Shown: positions 38,392 to 48,307 of the stretch, piece by piece | Position numbering within the stretch: the stretch's first letter is position 1 | Layout of the letters: every line of letters starts with the position of its first letter | Origin: SHZI01 sp041396045 | GTDB taxonomy: Bacteria; Pseudomonadota; Gammaproteobacteria; Steroidobacterales; GCA-2729495 | DNA length: 64,000 nt | Direction: 5' to 3' | Assembly (NCBI GenBank): GCA_041396045.1 | Contig: JAWKZI010000004.1 | Coordinates: 62,001 to 126,000 of the forward strand | Program-made: the position numbers and the translations under genes | Notes under the pieces: model-generated | What the model saw: the letters and a program-made list of their open reading frames with translations, nothing else | Database searches by the model: none | What the model was told of the DNA's origin: nothing

Positions 38392-38603
38392 TCACAGATC
38401 AGAGCAGCTACAAATCCATTTATTAAGACGGGCCACTTTAACAATGATGGTCCATGTGCGAATGGTTACTTCTGCCCGCTCCAATTAACGAGAAGCAGCA
38501 GCAACAACGTACGTTAACTATCTGCCCGTCAAGCAGATAACGCTCAGGATCATATCAGCACGTCGCTTGGACGCAAGCGCGGACCATCGCCTAAACTGTA
38601 GGG
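38392..38603. promoter_or_regulatory. Divergent ftsK/trxB intergenic region
   Basis: About 210 bases, AT-richer than the flanks (for example catttattaagacgg and ttaactatctgcccg), between the divergent ftsK and trxB genes. It must hold both promoters, but I cannot fix -35/-10 boxes with confidence. No lrp gene is present here, unlike in enterics. Confidence 0.45.
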
Positions 38604-39566
38604 ATGACCGAAGCAACCCATTCCCGCCTGATCATTCTTGGCTCGGGCCCGGCGGGATACAGCGCCGCTGTTTATGCCGCACGAGCCAACCTCAACCCCC
38701 TGCTTATTACCGGACTTGAGCCGGGTGGGCAACTCATGACCACCACCGATGTCGACAACTGGCCCGGCGGCACTCACGGTCTGCAAGGTCCGGCATTGAT
38801 GGCGCAGATGCGGGAGCATGTCGAACGGCTGGGCGTCAATGGCGTCCTCGACCAGATTGTCGATGTCGATCTCACGATGCGCCCCTTTCAGTTGCGTGGC
38901 GGATCCCGCGCCTACAGCTGCGATGCCCTGATCATTGCCACAGGCGCTTCGGCCCGTTATCTGGGATTGCCGTCCGAACAGGTTTTCAGGGGCCGGGGCG
39001 TTTCCGCCTGTGCTACCTGCGACGGGTTTTTCTACAAGGGGCAACGCGTCGCCGTGGTTGGTGGCGGTAATACAGCCGTTGAAGAAGCGCTGTATCTGTC
39101 CAACCTCGCCTCGCACGTTACGCTGGTGCACCGGCGGGACAAGTTCCGCGCCGAGAAGATGCTGCAGGACAAGCTGCTGGCTCGTACCGGCGATGGCGGC
39201 AATATTACCGTCATCTGGAATCATGCCGTGGACACGGTCCTGGGCAATGACGCCGGGGTCACTGGTGTTCAGTTGCGATCCACCGTGGACGCCAAAATCA
39301 CGACGACTGTTGACGTCACCGGCCTGTTCATCGCCATAGGCCACGATCCGAATACCGGACTGTTCAAGGAACAAATGGACCTCGACAAGGGCTACATCCG
39401 GGTCCGTTTAGGCGTGGCGGGGGGAGCAACGGCCACCAGCATCCCGGGCGTGTTTGCAGCCGGCGACGTTGCCGACAGCGTGTACCGACAGGCAATCACG
39501 TCCGCCGGCTCCGGCTGCATGGCGGCGCTGGATGCCGAAAAGTATCTGGACAGCCTGAACACGTGA
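38604..39566 (+). CDS. trxB: Thioredoxin-disulfide reductase
   Basis: Flavoenzyme reducing thioredoxin with NADPH. The 320-residue protein has the FAD motif LIILGSGPAGYSAAVYAARA at residues about 8-27, the redox-active CATCDG after RGRGVSA, the NADPH motif VAVVGGGNTAVEEALYLSN, and the C-terminal FAD contact GVFAAGDVADSVYRQAITSA. Length and motif order match bacterial TrxB. First of four same-strand genes running to infA, with short spacers of 18-41 bases. Confidence 0.98.
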   Translation: MTEATHSRLIILGSGPAGYSAAVYAARANLNPLLITGLEPGGQLMTTTDVDNWPGGTHGLQGPALMAQMREHVERLGVNGVLDQIVDVDLTMRPFQLRGGSRAYSCDALIIATGASARYLGLPSEQVFRGRGVSACATCDGFFYKGQRVAVVGGGNTAVEEALYLSNLASHVTLVHRRDKFRAEKMLQDKLLARTGDGGNITVIWNHAVDTVLGNDAGVTGVQLRSTVDAKITTTVDVTGLFIAIGHDPNTGLFKEQMDLDKGYIRVRLGVAGGATATSIPGVFAAGDVADSVYRQAITSAGSGCMAALDAEKYLDSLNT

Positions 39567-39587
39567 TCCCTCAGATCCTGCGCCACC

Positions 39588-40730
39588 GTGCGAATTGAAG
39601 TTGCCCACAGCCTGACCGATGTTCCCGCCCACGACTGGAATGCCCTGAGTGGTGCCGACTATCCGTTCCTGCGCCACGAATTCCTGCATGCGCTGGAGTT
39701 AAGCGGTTGCGTAGGTGGCCACTCAGGTTGGGAGCCCCGGCACCTGCTGCTGCGTGACGCGGACGGTGCGCTCGCCGGTGCGATGCCCCTCTATCGCAAG
39801 ATGAGCTCCTATGGCGAATTTGTCTTCGACTGGGCGTGGGCAGATGCGTACCGCCGGGCCGGAGTCGATTACTTTCCCAAACTCGTCTCTGCTGTGCCGT
39901 TCACGCCCGCCACCAGTACGCGATTGATGGTTGCACCCGGCCGGTCCGTACACGAGATCTCCACGCAGCTGATCAGTGGTGCGATCGAACTGGCGCAGCG
40001 CCTGGAGGCCTCATCGGTCCATGTCCTGTTTCCCGTGGAGCAGGAGAATGCCGCGCTGCTCAAGACGGGCTTCATGCTGCGCAAGGATTGCCAGTTCCAC
40101 TGGCACAACCGTGGTTACGCCGACTTCGACGCCTTTCTTGGGGAATTCACCGCCGAAAAGCGCAAGAAAGCACGACGGGAGCGGCGCCGGGTAGCCGAGG
40201 CCGGCATCACCTTCACCCACCTGACCGGCAATGAACTGGATGCAGCCCGCTGGCGACAATTGATGCCGCTGTATGCAAACTCGTTCTGGCGACGAGGCCG
40301 CGAACCCTACCTGAACGAAGCATTCTTCATGCGTATCGCTGCCGAGCTGCCGGATAACATTCTGGTCATCGTGGCGTCATTGCGGGGCGAACCTGTGGCC
40401 ACCGCCATCTGTTATCGCAGCCAGACCACTCTGTATGGGCGGTACTGGGGCAGCACCGGCGAGTATCACAGCCTGCATTTCGAAACCTGTTACTACCAGG
40501 GAATCCAGTACTGCATCGAGCAGGGACTCGCCACCTTCGAACCGGGCACCCAGGGCGAACACAAGATCAGTCGTGGCTTCGTACCCACAGAGACACATTC
40601 CGCCCACTGGCTTTCGCATCCACAGTTTGCCCGCGCGATTGATCAGTATCTGGATCGTGAGCGCGCCCACATCGACGCGTACATGGCTGTGGCGGGCGAC
40701 CACATCCCCTATCGCAAGGGCACCGGATAA
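39588..40730 (+). CDS. GNAT/FemAB-like protein, DUF482 family
   Basis: A 380-residue cytosolic protein. Landmarks of the DUF482 (peptidoglycan biosynthesis-associated) family: HDWNALSGADYPFLRHEFLH near the N-terminus, DWAWADAYRRAGVDYFPKLV, FTPATSTRLM, and the acyltransferase-like C-terminal half with GRYWGSTGEYHSLHFETCYY and FEPGTQGEHKISRGFVPTET. The fold belongs to the GNAT superfamily; the acceptor is unknown. It begins with GTG at 39588, 21 bases after trxB, and ends 18 bases before aat. Intact frame. Confidence 0.88.
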   Translation: MRIEVAHSLTDVPAHDWNALSGADYPFLRHEFLHALELSGCVGGHSGWEPRHLLLRDADGALAGAMPLYRKMSSYGEFVFDWAWADAYRRAGVDYFPKLVSAVPFTPATSTRLMVAPGRSVHEISTQLISGAIELAQRLEASSVHVLFPVEQENAALLKTGFMLRKDCQFHWHNRGYADFDAFLGEFTAEKRKKARRERRRVAEAGITFTHLTGNELDAARWRQLMPLYANSFWRRGREPYLNEAFFMRIAAELPDNILVIVASLRGEPVATAICYRSQTTLYGRYWGSTGEYHSLHFETCYYQGIQYCIEQGLATFEPGTQGEHKISRGFVPTETHSAHWLSHPQFARAIDQYLDRERAHIDAYMAVAGDHIPYRKGTG

Positions 40731-40748
40731 GCCGCTGAAAATGGCACG

Positions 40749-41501
40749 ATGACTGACATCACCATTCTGCATCCCGGTGATCCACCGGATGCCTTTCCTG
40801 ACCCGTCCGCCGCCGCTACCGAGCCCAATGGCCTGCTGGCCGTCGGCGGCGACCTGGAGCCAGATCGACTGATGGCGGCTTATGCACGTGGAATATTCCC
40901 GTGGTACCAAGCGGGACAGCCAATTCTCTGGTGGTCGCCTGACCCGCGAGCGATCATCGTGCCGGAACGACTGCACATCTCGCGGAGCTTGCGACGCACC
41001 ATGCGGCGAAACCAGCTCCAGGTATCCGTCGACCTGGCATTCGGCGCGGTGGTGGCCGGCTGCGCGGAAAGCCGGCGCACAACGGGCACGTGGATCACCA
41101 GCGAGATGCAAATCGCTTACCGGCGCCTCCACGACTTGGGTCACGCGCACGCCGTTGAAGTCTGGCGGGACACCGAACTGGTGGGCGGCGTATACGGTGT
41201 AGTGCTGGGTCGGGTTTTCTTCGGCGAGTCGATGTTCAGCCGTGAAACCGATGCCTCAAAGGTGGCGCTGGTTCGCCTGGCACGACTCGCAAAGACTCAC
41301 GATCTGCGCCTGATCGACTGTCAGATACCCAACGCTCATTTAAGCTCGCTTGGCAGCCAACTCATGCCTCGTAGAAAATTTCTCGAATGCCTCAGGTTGC
41401 TCACGTCAGGCAACCAAGCCCGCAGGTCCTGGCAGCACGGCCCCAGCCCCGTGGCAGACTGTCTGGAACCGCCGTTTCCGTCGGTTCCCTTGCACGTCTG
41501 A
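40749..41501 (+). CDS. aat: Leucyl/phenylalanyl-tRNA-protein transferase
   Basis: Transfers Leu or Phe from tRNA to N-terminal Arg/Lys of proteins, marking them for ClpS/ClpAP degradation. The 250-residue protein has FPDPSAAATEPNGLLAVGGD, YARGIFPWYQAGQPILWWSP, GTWITSEMQIAYRRLHDLGH, SVEVW-like AVEVWRDTELVGGVYGVVLG, FFGESMFSRETDASKVALVR and IDCQIPNAHLSSLGSQLMPR, all standard Aat blocks. Its proximity to infA, clpA and clpS is conserved in Gammaproteobacteria and fits its role in the N-degron pathway. Confidence 0.97.
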   Translation: MTDITILHPGDPPDAFPDPSAAATEPNGLLAVGGDLEPDRLMAAYARGIFPWYQAGQPILWWSPDPRAIIVPERLHISRSLRRTMRRNQLQVSVDLAFGAVVAGCAESRRTTGTWITSEMQIAYRRLHDLGHAHAVEVWRDTELVGGVYGVVLGRVFFGESMFSRETDASKVALVRLARLAKTHDLRLIDCQIPNAHLSSLGSQLMPRRKFLECLRLLTSGNQARRSWQHGPSPVADCLEPPFPSVPLHV

Positions 41502-41542
41502 ACCAGTTCGACGACAATCGCGACCCGTTTGCCGGAGTCTAC

Positions 41543-41761
41543 ATGCCCAAAGAAGAAGCCATTACGATGGAGGGGGTCGTCACCGAGACCCTTCCAAACA
41601 CGACATTCCGGGTAAAACTGGATAATGGACATGTCGTGACCGCGCACATCTCTGGAAAGATGCGCAAGCACTACATCCGTATTCTGACGGGCGACCGGGT
41701 CACCATCGAGTTGACACCGTACGATCTGTCGAAGGGCCGCATCACCTTCCGAGCCCGCTAG
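41543..41761 (+). CDS. infA: Translation initiation factor IF-1
   Basis: A 72-residue OB-fold protein that binds the ribosomal A site during initiation. It starts MPKEEAITMEGVVTETLPNT and ends DLSKGRITFRAR, matching IF-1 throughout. The upstream open frame is not coding. It lies 41 bases after aat, converging with clpA across an intergenic region full of inverted repeats. Confidence 0.98.
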   Translation: MPKEEAITMEGVVTETLPNTTFRVKLDNGHVVTAHISGKMRKHYIRILTGDRVTIELTPYDLSKGRITFRAR

Positions 41762-41866
41762 TCTCCCGCTCGTACGAGCGACTTCAGCTGCGATCGATCC
41801 GGGCATGCACTCTGCAGGCTGCGGCATTCCGGCGGGTGGGCTTTCCGCTATAGCACTCTGTAGCAC

Positions 41867-41960
41867 GCGGCAGTCCCGGCGGGTGTCTTGTCGTCCTGGC
41901 CCTCTGACTAATCGGATGGGCACGCCTTTTCGGCCGACAAGACACCCGCCACGCTGCCGC
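41867..41960. repeat. Long inverted repeat downstream of infA
   Basis: A perfect 16-base arm pair, ggcgggtgtcttgtcg at 41878-41893 and its complement at 41935-41950, extended by an outer pair gcggcag/ctgccgc. The internal loop is about 41 bases. It probably forms a cruciform or RNA hairpin between the convergent infA and clpA genes. Not the same core as the repeat at 42031. Confidence 0.6.
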
Positions 41961-42030
41961 TCGCTGTGTGGGTGAGCGATTTTCCATCGTCCTGGACGAC
42001 AACGCGTCTCCCTCGCTGCAGCGGGACGAC

Positions 42031-42150
42031 GGTGAGTGGGGTATCGCGGGTGTGGAAGGCCAGCCGGGCAGGATAGCCCGGCGCAGACTGAGTCAAGTGA
42101 GCGTAGGCCATGGACGGCCGTAGCGAACGTCCCGCGATATCCCACTCACC
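42031..42150 (-). repeat. Structured dispersed repeat, copy A
   Basis: A 120-base unit with 20-base terminal inverted arms (one mismatch) and a core shared with 53814-53928. Read on the minus strand, the core begins cgttcgctacggcc, includes ggccgtccatggcc, and ends with the hairpin gccgggctatcctgcccggc. It lies between the convergent infA and clpA genes. Confidence 0.65.
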
Positions 42151-42205
42151 GACGGCACGCGGGCCACGGAGTGAGTACGAATACCAATCGCAGCTGCAAC
42201 CGCTG

Positions 42206-44504
42206 CTACGGACCGGGTGAGCCGTCAGGCCGGATCGCGGATGTGCTCGAGGGAGAGCGTCGCAGGGTGGCCTGCAGGCTGAGTTCGCCCGCGTCATCCA
42301 GCAGGATACGGACGTGGCCGCCGTTCGCGAGTTCACCGAACAGCAGCTTTTCAGCCAGTGGCCGCTTGATCTGTTCCTGGATCACCCGAGCCATCGGTCG
42401 GGCACCCATCTTGGGATCGTAACCCCTTGTCGGCAATCCACTGCCGGGCGGCCGGCTCCAGCTCGATAGTCACCGCGTTCTTGTCGAGCTGCGCTTCCAG
42501 CTCCATGACCAGTTTGTCGACCACGCGGAGGATCGCATCTGGACCCAGTGAATCGAACTGGATGATGGAATCCAGCCGGTTGCGGAATTCCGGGGTGAAC
42601 ATCCGGTTGATGATCGACATGCCGTCTGAAGTGTTGTCCTGCTCGGTGAAGCCCACCGATGCACGACCCATCTCCTGGGCACCTGCGTTGGTCGTCATCA
42701 CCAGAATCACATTGCGGAAATCGGCCTTGCGCCCGTTGTTGTCGGTAAGCGTGCCGTGATCCATGACCTGCAACAGCAGGTTGAAGACTTCCGGGTGCGC
42801 CTTTTCAATCTCGTCCAGCAACAGCACGGCATGTGGATGCTTGCCGATCGCCTCGGTGAGCAATCCGCCCTGATCAAAGCCCACATAGCCCGGAGGTGCG
42901 CCAATGAGTCGCGACACGGTGTGCCGCTCCATGTATTCCGACATGTCGAAACGAATCAGCTCAATGCCCAGGCAGTGCGCCAGTTGACGGGTAACCTCGG
43001 TCTTGCCGACCCGGTTGGCCCGGCAAACAGGAAAGCGCCTACCGGTTTTTCCCCATCGCGCAACCCGGAACGGGCCATCTTGATGGCGGACGACAACGCG
43101 CCTACTGCCTTGTCCTGACCAAAAATCACCAGCTTCAGGTCGCGCTCCAGATTGCGTAGCTGATCGCGATCCAGACGCCGAAACGCTCTTCGGCGGAATA
43201 CGCGCCATCTTCGCAATGACATTCTCGATCTCGGTCACACCAACCTCGGTGGTCCGCGTCGCCTCTGGCTGCAGCCGAACGCTGGCGCCAGCCTCGGCGA
43301 TCACGTCAATCGCCTTGTCGGGCAATTGCCGTTCATTGATATGCCGGGCAGAAAGGTCAACAGCCGCCGTGATGGCTTCATCCGTATAGGTGACGCCGTG
43401 GTGCTCCTCGAACCGGGACTTCAGGCCGTGCAGAATCTCAACCGTCTGCGGAATCGTGGGCTCGACAATGTCGATTTTCTGGAATCGGCGCGCCAGGGCG
43501 TGGTCCTTCTCGAAGACGCCCCGGTATTCCCGGTACGTGGTCGAGCCAATGCAGCGCAGCTCGCCACTCGACAGCACGGGCTTGATCAGATTGGAAGCAT
43601 CCAGCACCCCGCCTGATGCCGCACCCGCACCGATGACCGTGTGGATTTCATCGATAAACAGGATGGCGCCCGGATCCTTGCCCAGTTCCTTTATTACCGC
43701 CTTGAAACGCTTCTCGAAATCACCCCGGTACTTGGTGCCGGCCAGCAACGACCCCATGTCCAGCGCATAAATCGTGCAGTTGCTCAGTACTTCCGGCACC
43801 TTGCCTTCCACGATCATCTTGGCCAGGCCCTCGGCAATGGCGGTTTTGCCCACGCCAGCCTCACCAACATATAGCGGATTGTTCTTCCGCCGCCGGCATA
43901 ACACCTGGATCGTTCTTTCCACTTCGGCCTCGCGACCAATCAGCGGATCGATCTTGCCTTCCTGGGCCTTCTTGTTCAGGTTTGTTGCGTAGTTATCGAG
44001 CGCACTTCCGCCAGCCTCCCCGTCCACGTCCTCGCCCTCTCCGGGCGATTTCGCACCGGCCGCGTCATCACGCAGTTTGGACAAACCGTGCGAGATGAAG
44101 TTGATCACGTCGAGCCGGGTAACATCCATCAGGCCCAGCAGATAAACAGCATGCGACTGCTTTTCACCGAAGATGGCTACCAGAACATTCTCGCCACGGA
44201 CTTCTTTTTTACCACTTGACTGAACGTGGAAAACCGCACGTTGCAGCACGCGCTGGAATCCGAGTGTGGGCTGCACATCCTGCTCGGTGCCTTCTGCCAG
44301 CCGAGGCGTCGATTCATCGATGAACTGCTCCAGGTCACGACGCAGGCGAACCAGATCGGTGCCACATCCCTTGAGGATTTCGGTAACCGTTGGCACGTCG
44401 ATGATGGCCAGGAGCAGATGCTCCACGGTCATGTACTCGTGCCGCCTGGTCCGGGCCTGCTGGAAGGCCTCGTTCAGGCAGTACTCAAGTTCACTGCTCA
44501 ACAT
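42206..44504 (-). CDS. clpA: ATP-dependent Clp protease ATP-binding subunit ClpA, three frameshifts
   Basis: AAA+ unfoldase feeding ClpP, with ClpS as adaptor. The N-domain starts MLSSELEYCLNEAFQQARTR. AAA1 has Walker A GEAGVGKTAIAEGLA and Walker B ILFIDEIHTVIGAG. AAA2 contains GVGKTEVTRQLAHCLGIELI, PPGYVGFDQGGLLTEAIGKH, VLLLDEIEKAHPEVFNLLLQ and GRKADFRNVILVMTTNAG. Breaks: near 43190-43200, near 43015 inside the AAA2 Walker A (the two offset each other), and near 42425, after which the C-terminus GYDPKMGARPMARVIQEQIK is in another frame. About 765 residues after repair, normal length. It follows clpS by five bases. Confidence 0.95.
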
Positions 44505-44509
44505 GACGG

Positions 44510-44824
44510 TCAGATTTCCTCAAGCGTACAAAGTAGTGGATGTTGGTGCTGCTGTGCATAGGCCCCCACCTGGGCCACCTTTGTTTCGGCAATTTCATAG
44601 CTGAAAACACCACACACCCCTTTGCCGCGGGTGTGAACTTCCAGCATTACGCGCGTGGCTTTCTGCCGATCCATGGAGAAAATCTGCTCCAGTACCTCAA
44701 CAACGAACTCCATCGGCGTGTAATCGTCGTTAAGCAGGATCACACGATAGAGCGGTGGTCTCTTAACTTTGGGGCGCGCTTCCTCAATAGCAAGCCCCCG
44801 TCCCTCGTCCCGACCATGGCCCAT
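44510..44824 (-). CDS. clpS: ATP-dependent Clp protease adaptor ClpS
   Basis: Adaptor delivering N-degron substrates to ClpAP. From the ATG at 44824 the protein is 104 residues, starting MGHGRDEGRGLAIEEARPKV, then PPLYRVILLNDDYTPMEFVV, FSMDRQKATRVMLEVHTRGK, and FSYEIAETKVAQVGAYAQQH ending PLLCTLEEI. NDDYTPMEFV is the substrate-binding signature. The frame is open to 45046 but upstream residues do not resemble ClpS. Confidence 0.95.
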   Translation of the reverse strand: MGHGRDEGRGLAIEEARPKVKRPPLYRVILLNDDYTPMEFVVEVLEQIFSMDRQKATRVMLEVHTRGKGVCGVFSYEIAETKVAQVGAYAQQHQHPLLCTLEEI

Positions 44825-45234
44825 CCGGTCGTCATCATTCTCGGGGCCAAAACGGTACGTTCCGCCACCGCTGTGGTCGCTATTCAACAAGGGCATCAAT
44901 AACCCGTAATCCCTGCCCATATTCACCGGTTCACTAAAGCTAGATCGTCGTTTCAGACTAAAACTTGAACTGAAAAGATAGTAGCGTATTCGACCTTTGA
45001 CAGTGACAAGGATTCCCCTGTGGAAATCATGTTGGTCATGTTGCATTCACCCCTGTTCGGTCACACTCTGCTGCACTGTGTGGATCCGGTCACGGTCTGG
45101 CTGCGTGACCAGGCATCTAATGAGGCAGTGGCACGGGTGTAGGGTCGTCGGAGCGGGCATTCCGTCACGATTCTCAGGTTGCTCCCCCAGCGGTACCTGA
45201 TTATGCTAAATCCCCTTAAGTTTCTTGAGCTTCT
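44825..45234. other. Intergenic region between clpS and gspC
   Basis: About 410 bases between divergent clpS and gspC. It contains no gene I can support; a minus-strand frame continuous with clpS is open but not ClpS-like. It should contain both promoters. No cspD-like gene is present, unlike in enterics. Confidence 0.4.
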
Positions 45235-46161
45235 GTGCGCATTCAGGATTTGATCTCCCGTTTCGGCGGCACAACGCCGACGCTGGTGCTGGCGCGTGCC
45301 AACACGCACCTGCCCCTGGTTGTGTCCGTGGTCGCGGTAATCCTCCTGGGCTACTACCTGGCACGGTTGTTCTGGACGCTCTATCCGGAAGGACCTGCCA
45401 CACCGTGGCAGCCGCCCGCATTACAGTCTGTGGCGTCACAATCAGCGACCGACGCTACCGATTACTCCACGATTACGGCCGCCCATCTGTTTGGCGAGGC
45501 CAATACCAAAGCTCCGGATGTGTCCGACGACGCCGCACTGAATGCGCCGGACACCAGCCTCTCCCTGCAACTCCGGGGCGCCATTGCCGCTGAGGATCCG
45601 AAATATGCGCATGCCATCATTGCCGACGCCAACGGCAACGAAAAGGTCTATTTCGTCAATGGCAGCCTTCCGGGTGGCGCTACCGTGCAGCAGATTCAGG
45701 CAGACCGCGTCATTCTGGCCCGCGCCGGTCAGCTCGAGGTTTTGCGGCTGCCGCGCGAAGGAGAAGCAACCAGCGGCCGTCCGGCAGCCGGGCCGCCGCC
45801 GGCGACATTCAGGCCAATCGCGCCATCAGGAGGCAATAATGTGCAGGAACTCGTGGCACAGAATGCAGCAGGATTCCTCGACGTAGTGCGCCCGCAGCCA
45901 TTCATGCCAAACGGTCAGCTCAAGGGATATCGCATCTATCCGGGGCCCAACCGGCAACAGTTCGCGGCGCTCGGCCTGCGCGCTGGCGATCTCGTCACGG
46001 AAATCAACGGCGTCGCACTGAATAATCCGGCCCAGGGCATGGAAGTCTTTCGCAGCCTGGGGGATGCCTCCCAGGTAACAGTTACCGTAGAACGGGATGG
46101 GCAGCCACAGGTGCTGTCGCTCAACATGTCCCAGATCAATGCCGTTGGAGCGACCCAGTGA
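45235..46161 (+). CDS. gspC: Type II secretion protein GspC
   Basis: Inner-membrane protein linking the T2SS platform to the GspD secretin. The 308-residue protein has one N-terminal membrane helix (LVVSVVAVILLGYYLARLFW), an HR domain (LSLQLRGAIAAEDPKYAHAI, EKVYFVNGSLPGGATVQQIQ, VILARAGQLEVLRLPREG), and a C-terminal PDZ domain (LKGYRIYPGPNRQQFAALGL, RAGDLVTEINGVALNNPAQG). Start is the GTG at 45235. It overlaps gspD by four bases (GTGA). Confidence 0.9.
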   Translation: MRIQDLISRFGGTTPTLVLARANTHLPLVVSVVAVILLGYYLARLFWTLYPEGPATPWQPPALQSVASQSATDATDYSTITAAHLFGEANTKAPDVSDDAALNAPDTSLSLQLRGAIAAEDPKYAHAIIADANGNEKVYFVNGSLPGGATVQQIQADRVILARAGQLEVLRLPREGEATSGRPAAGPPPATFRPIAPSGGNNVQELVAQNAAGFLDVVRPQPFMPNGQLKGYRIYPGPNRQQFAALGLRAGDLVTEINGVALNNPAQGMEVFRSLGDASQVTVTVERDGQPQVLSLNMSQINAVGATQ

Positions 46162-48307
46162 GCCAGGAAGGCAACCACGTCATCAGCATCCGTCGTCGCC
46201 TCCTCGCAAGCTTTTGCCTGCTGGTCACTGCAGCCCTGCACATCGGCATGGTGCAGGCCCAGCAGGCCACGATTACGCCGAACTACAAAGATGCCGATAT
46301 TCGCCAGGTTATCGAGGCTGTCGGCGAAGTTACCGGCCGTAATTTCATCCTCGATCCACGCGTCAAGGCCCAGGTGACGATGCTCTCGGCAACGCCCATG
46401 AGCCCGGAAGCGTTCTATGAAGCCTTCCTGTCGATCCTCTCCGTCTACGGCTTTGTTGCGGTGCCCAGTGGTGATGTGATCAAGATCCTGCCGGATGCCA
46501 ATGCCAGGCAGGTGCCCGGTGCCGAAGGCGCTCCCGGCGGCGGTCGTCCCGACGACATCGTGACCCGCATCATTCCGGTAAATAATGTGGCAGCGGCCCA
46601 ACTCGTGCCGATTCTGCGACCCTGATTCCGCAGTACGGCCATCTCGCCGCCCATCCTCCGTCCAACCTGCTGATCATCAGCGACCGTGCCGCCAACGTAG
46701 ACCGGATGGTCCGCATCGTCTCGCGTATCGATCAGGCGGCGAACCAGGACTACGACGTTATCCGGCTGGAGCATGCCTCGGCATCCGAGATCGTGAAGAT
46801 CGTTGGCGCGCTGAATCAGGGTGCCCAACAAGCCGATGGTGGCGGCGGACCGCGGGTTACCGTGGTTGCCGACGAACGCACCAACAGCGTGCTGGTGACG
46901 GGTGATGAGAATGTGCGGTTACGTTATCGGGCCCTGATTACTCACCTCGACACCCCGCTTGAGGAAGGTGGCGACACCCAGGTCCGCTACCTGCGCTACA
47001 CAGCCGCGGTAGATCTGGCGACAAAACTGCAAAGCCAGTATTCAGGTATCAGCGCGCAAGCTGGCGGCGGCAAAGATGCCGCGCCTCCGGCCCAACGTGG
47101 CGAAATCAGCATCTGGGCTGACGAAAACACCAACGCACTGGTCATCACGGCACCGCCGAAGATCATGAAGTCGATGATGGCCGTCATCGACAGGCTGGAC
47201 ATCCGCCGTGCACAGGTGCTGGTGGAAGCCGTCATCGTCGAAGTCACCTCCGACAAGGCTGCGGAACTTGGCGTGACCTGGGCGGTGGGCGACAAGGATC
47301 TCAGCCGGGCCGTCGGCGTGACCAAATTCGATAACACTGTAGGTGTGGCCGGTATTGCCGGCGCCGTGGTCGGCGGCGGGTCCTCGGGTAGCAGCGGTTC
47401 CACTGCCGCCTCGCCAACGTCGGTACTTGGCAGTGGCCTGACGCTGGGCATAGGCAAACTGCGCGACTCGGGCCTGAGCTTCGTAGCGTTGATCGAAGCG
47501 CTGGAAGCCGATGGCAGTTCAATATCATCGGCACACCCGTACTGGTCACGCTGGATAACGAAGAGGCGAAATCAAGGTTGGCCAGGAAGTGCCCTTCGTC
47601 ACTGGTCAGTACACCAATACCGGTGCGACCGGCGGCAATACGTCCGTGAATCCCTTCCAGACCATCCAGCGCGAGCAGGTCGGGCTCACTTTAAAACTGA
47701 CTCCGCAGATCAACGAGGCAATGCGGTACGCCTCAAGGTCCAGCAGGAAATTTCGTCCATCCTGCCCAGCAGTCAGGCGGTGGACCTGATTACCTCGAAC
47801 CGGTCGATCAACACATCGGTCATCGTCGAAGACGGTGGCACGCTGGTGCTGGGTGGCCTGATCCAGGACCAGGTGACCGAACGCCAGCAGCGGGTACCGA
47901 TCCTCGGCCGCATACCGATACTTGGCGCCCTGTTCCGGTCCGATCAAACCACCAAGACGAAGACCAACCTGATGGTCTTCATCAAACCGACCATCCTGCG
48001 TGACAATGTTCAGGCAGCATTCGAGACGAATGCCAAGTACAACTATATCCGCGATCAGCAGTTGGCCATCCGGCCGCAGAATCCGCGACTGATGCCACTG
48101 ACCAATCGTCCGTCGCTGCCTGATATTTTGCAGCCGGCAGAGGCTCCGGACACGCAAACTCCCCCGGCACCAGAAACGGCGGCACCGGATGCTGCAGTTC
48201 CGGATCCGGCGACCCCGGACGAAACCACCATTGACCTGCGGAAGATTCCCGACACCGCACCCGTTGGACCAGCCAAGGGCCCACCCAGTGAATCCAGCGG
48301 GCCCTGA
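46158..48307 (+). CDS. gspD: Type II secretion secretin GspD, four indels
   Basis: Outer-membrane secretin channel. A signal peptide (RRRLLASFCLLVTAALHIGM), N0 domain (NYKDADIRQVIEAVGEVTGR), N1-N3 repeats (DYDVIRLEHASASEIVKIVG, TNALVITAPPKIMKSMMAVI), and the secretin core (AQVLVEAVIVEVTSDKAAEL; VPFVTGQYTN; REQVGLTLKLTPQINE; EDGGTLVLGGLIQDQ; VPILGRIPILGALF). Breaks: 46618 (CCCTGATTCCG lacks a base), about 47520, about 47570 (GCGAAATC lacks an A) and about 47718. Each is repaired by one base, which restores canonical motifs. The C-terminal tail is Pro/Ala-rich. Translationally coupled to gspC, and overlaps gspE. Confidence 0.93.

Noticed and set aside
37522..38517. Plus-strand open frame antisense to the ftsK membrane region
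   Set aside because: No domain, low-complexity composition, and FtsK helices are clear on the other strand.
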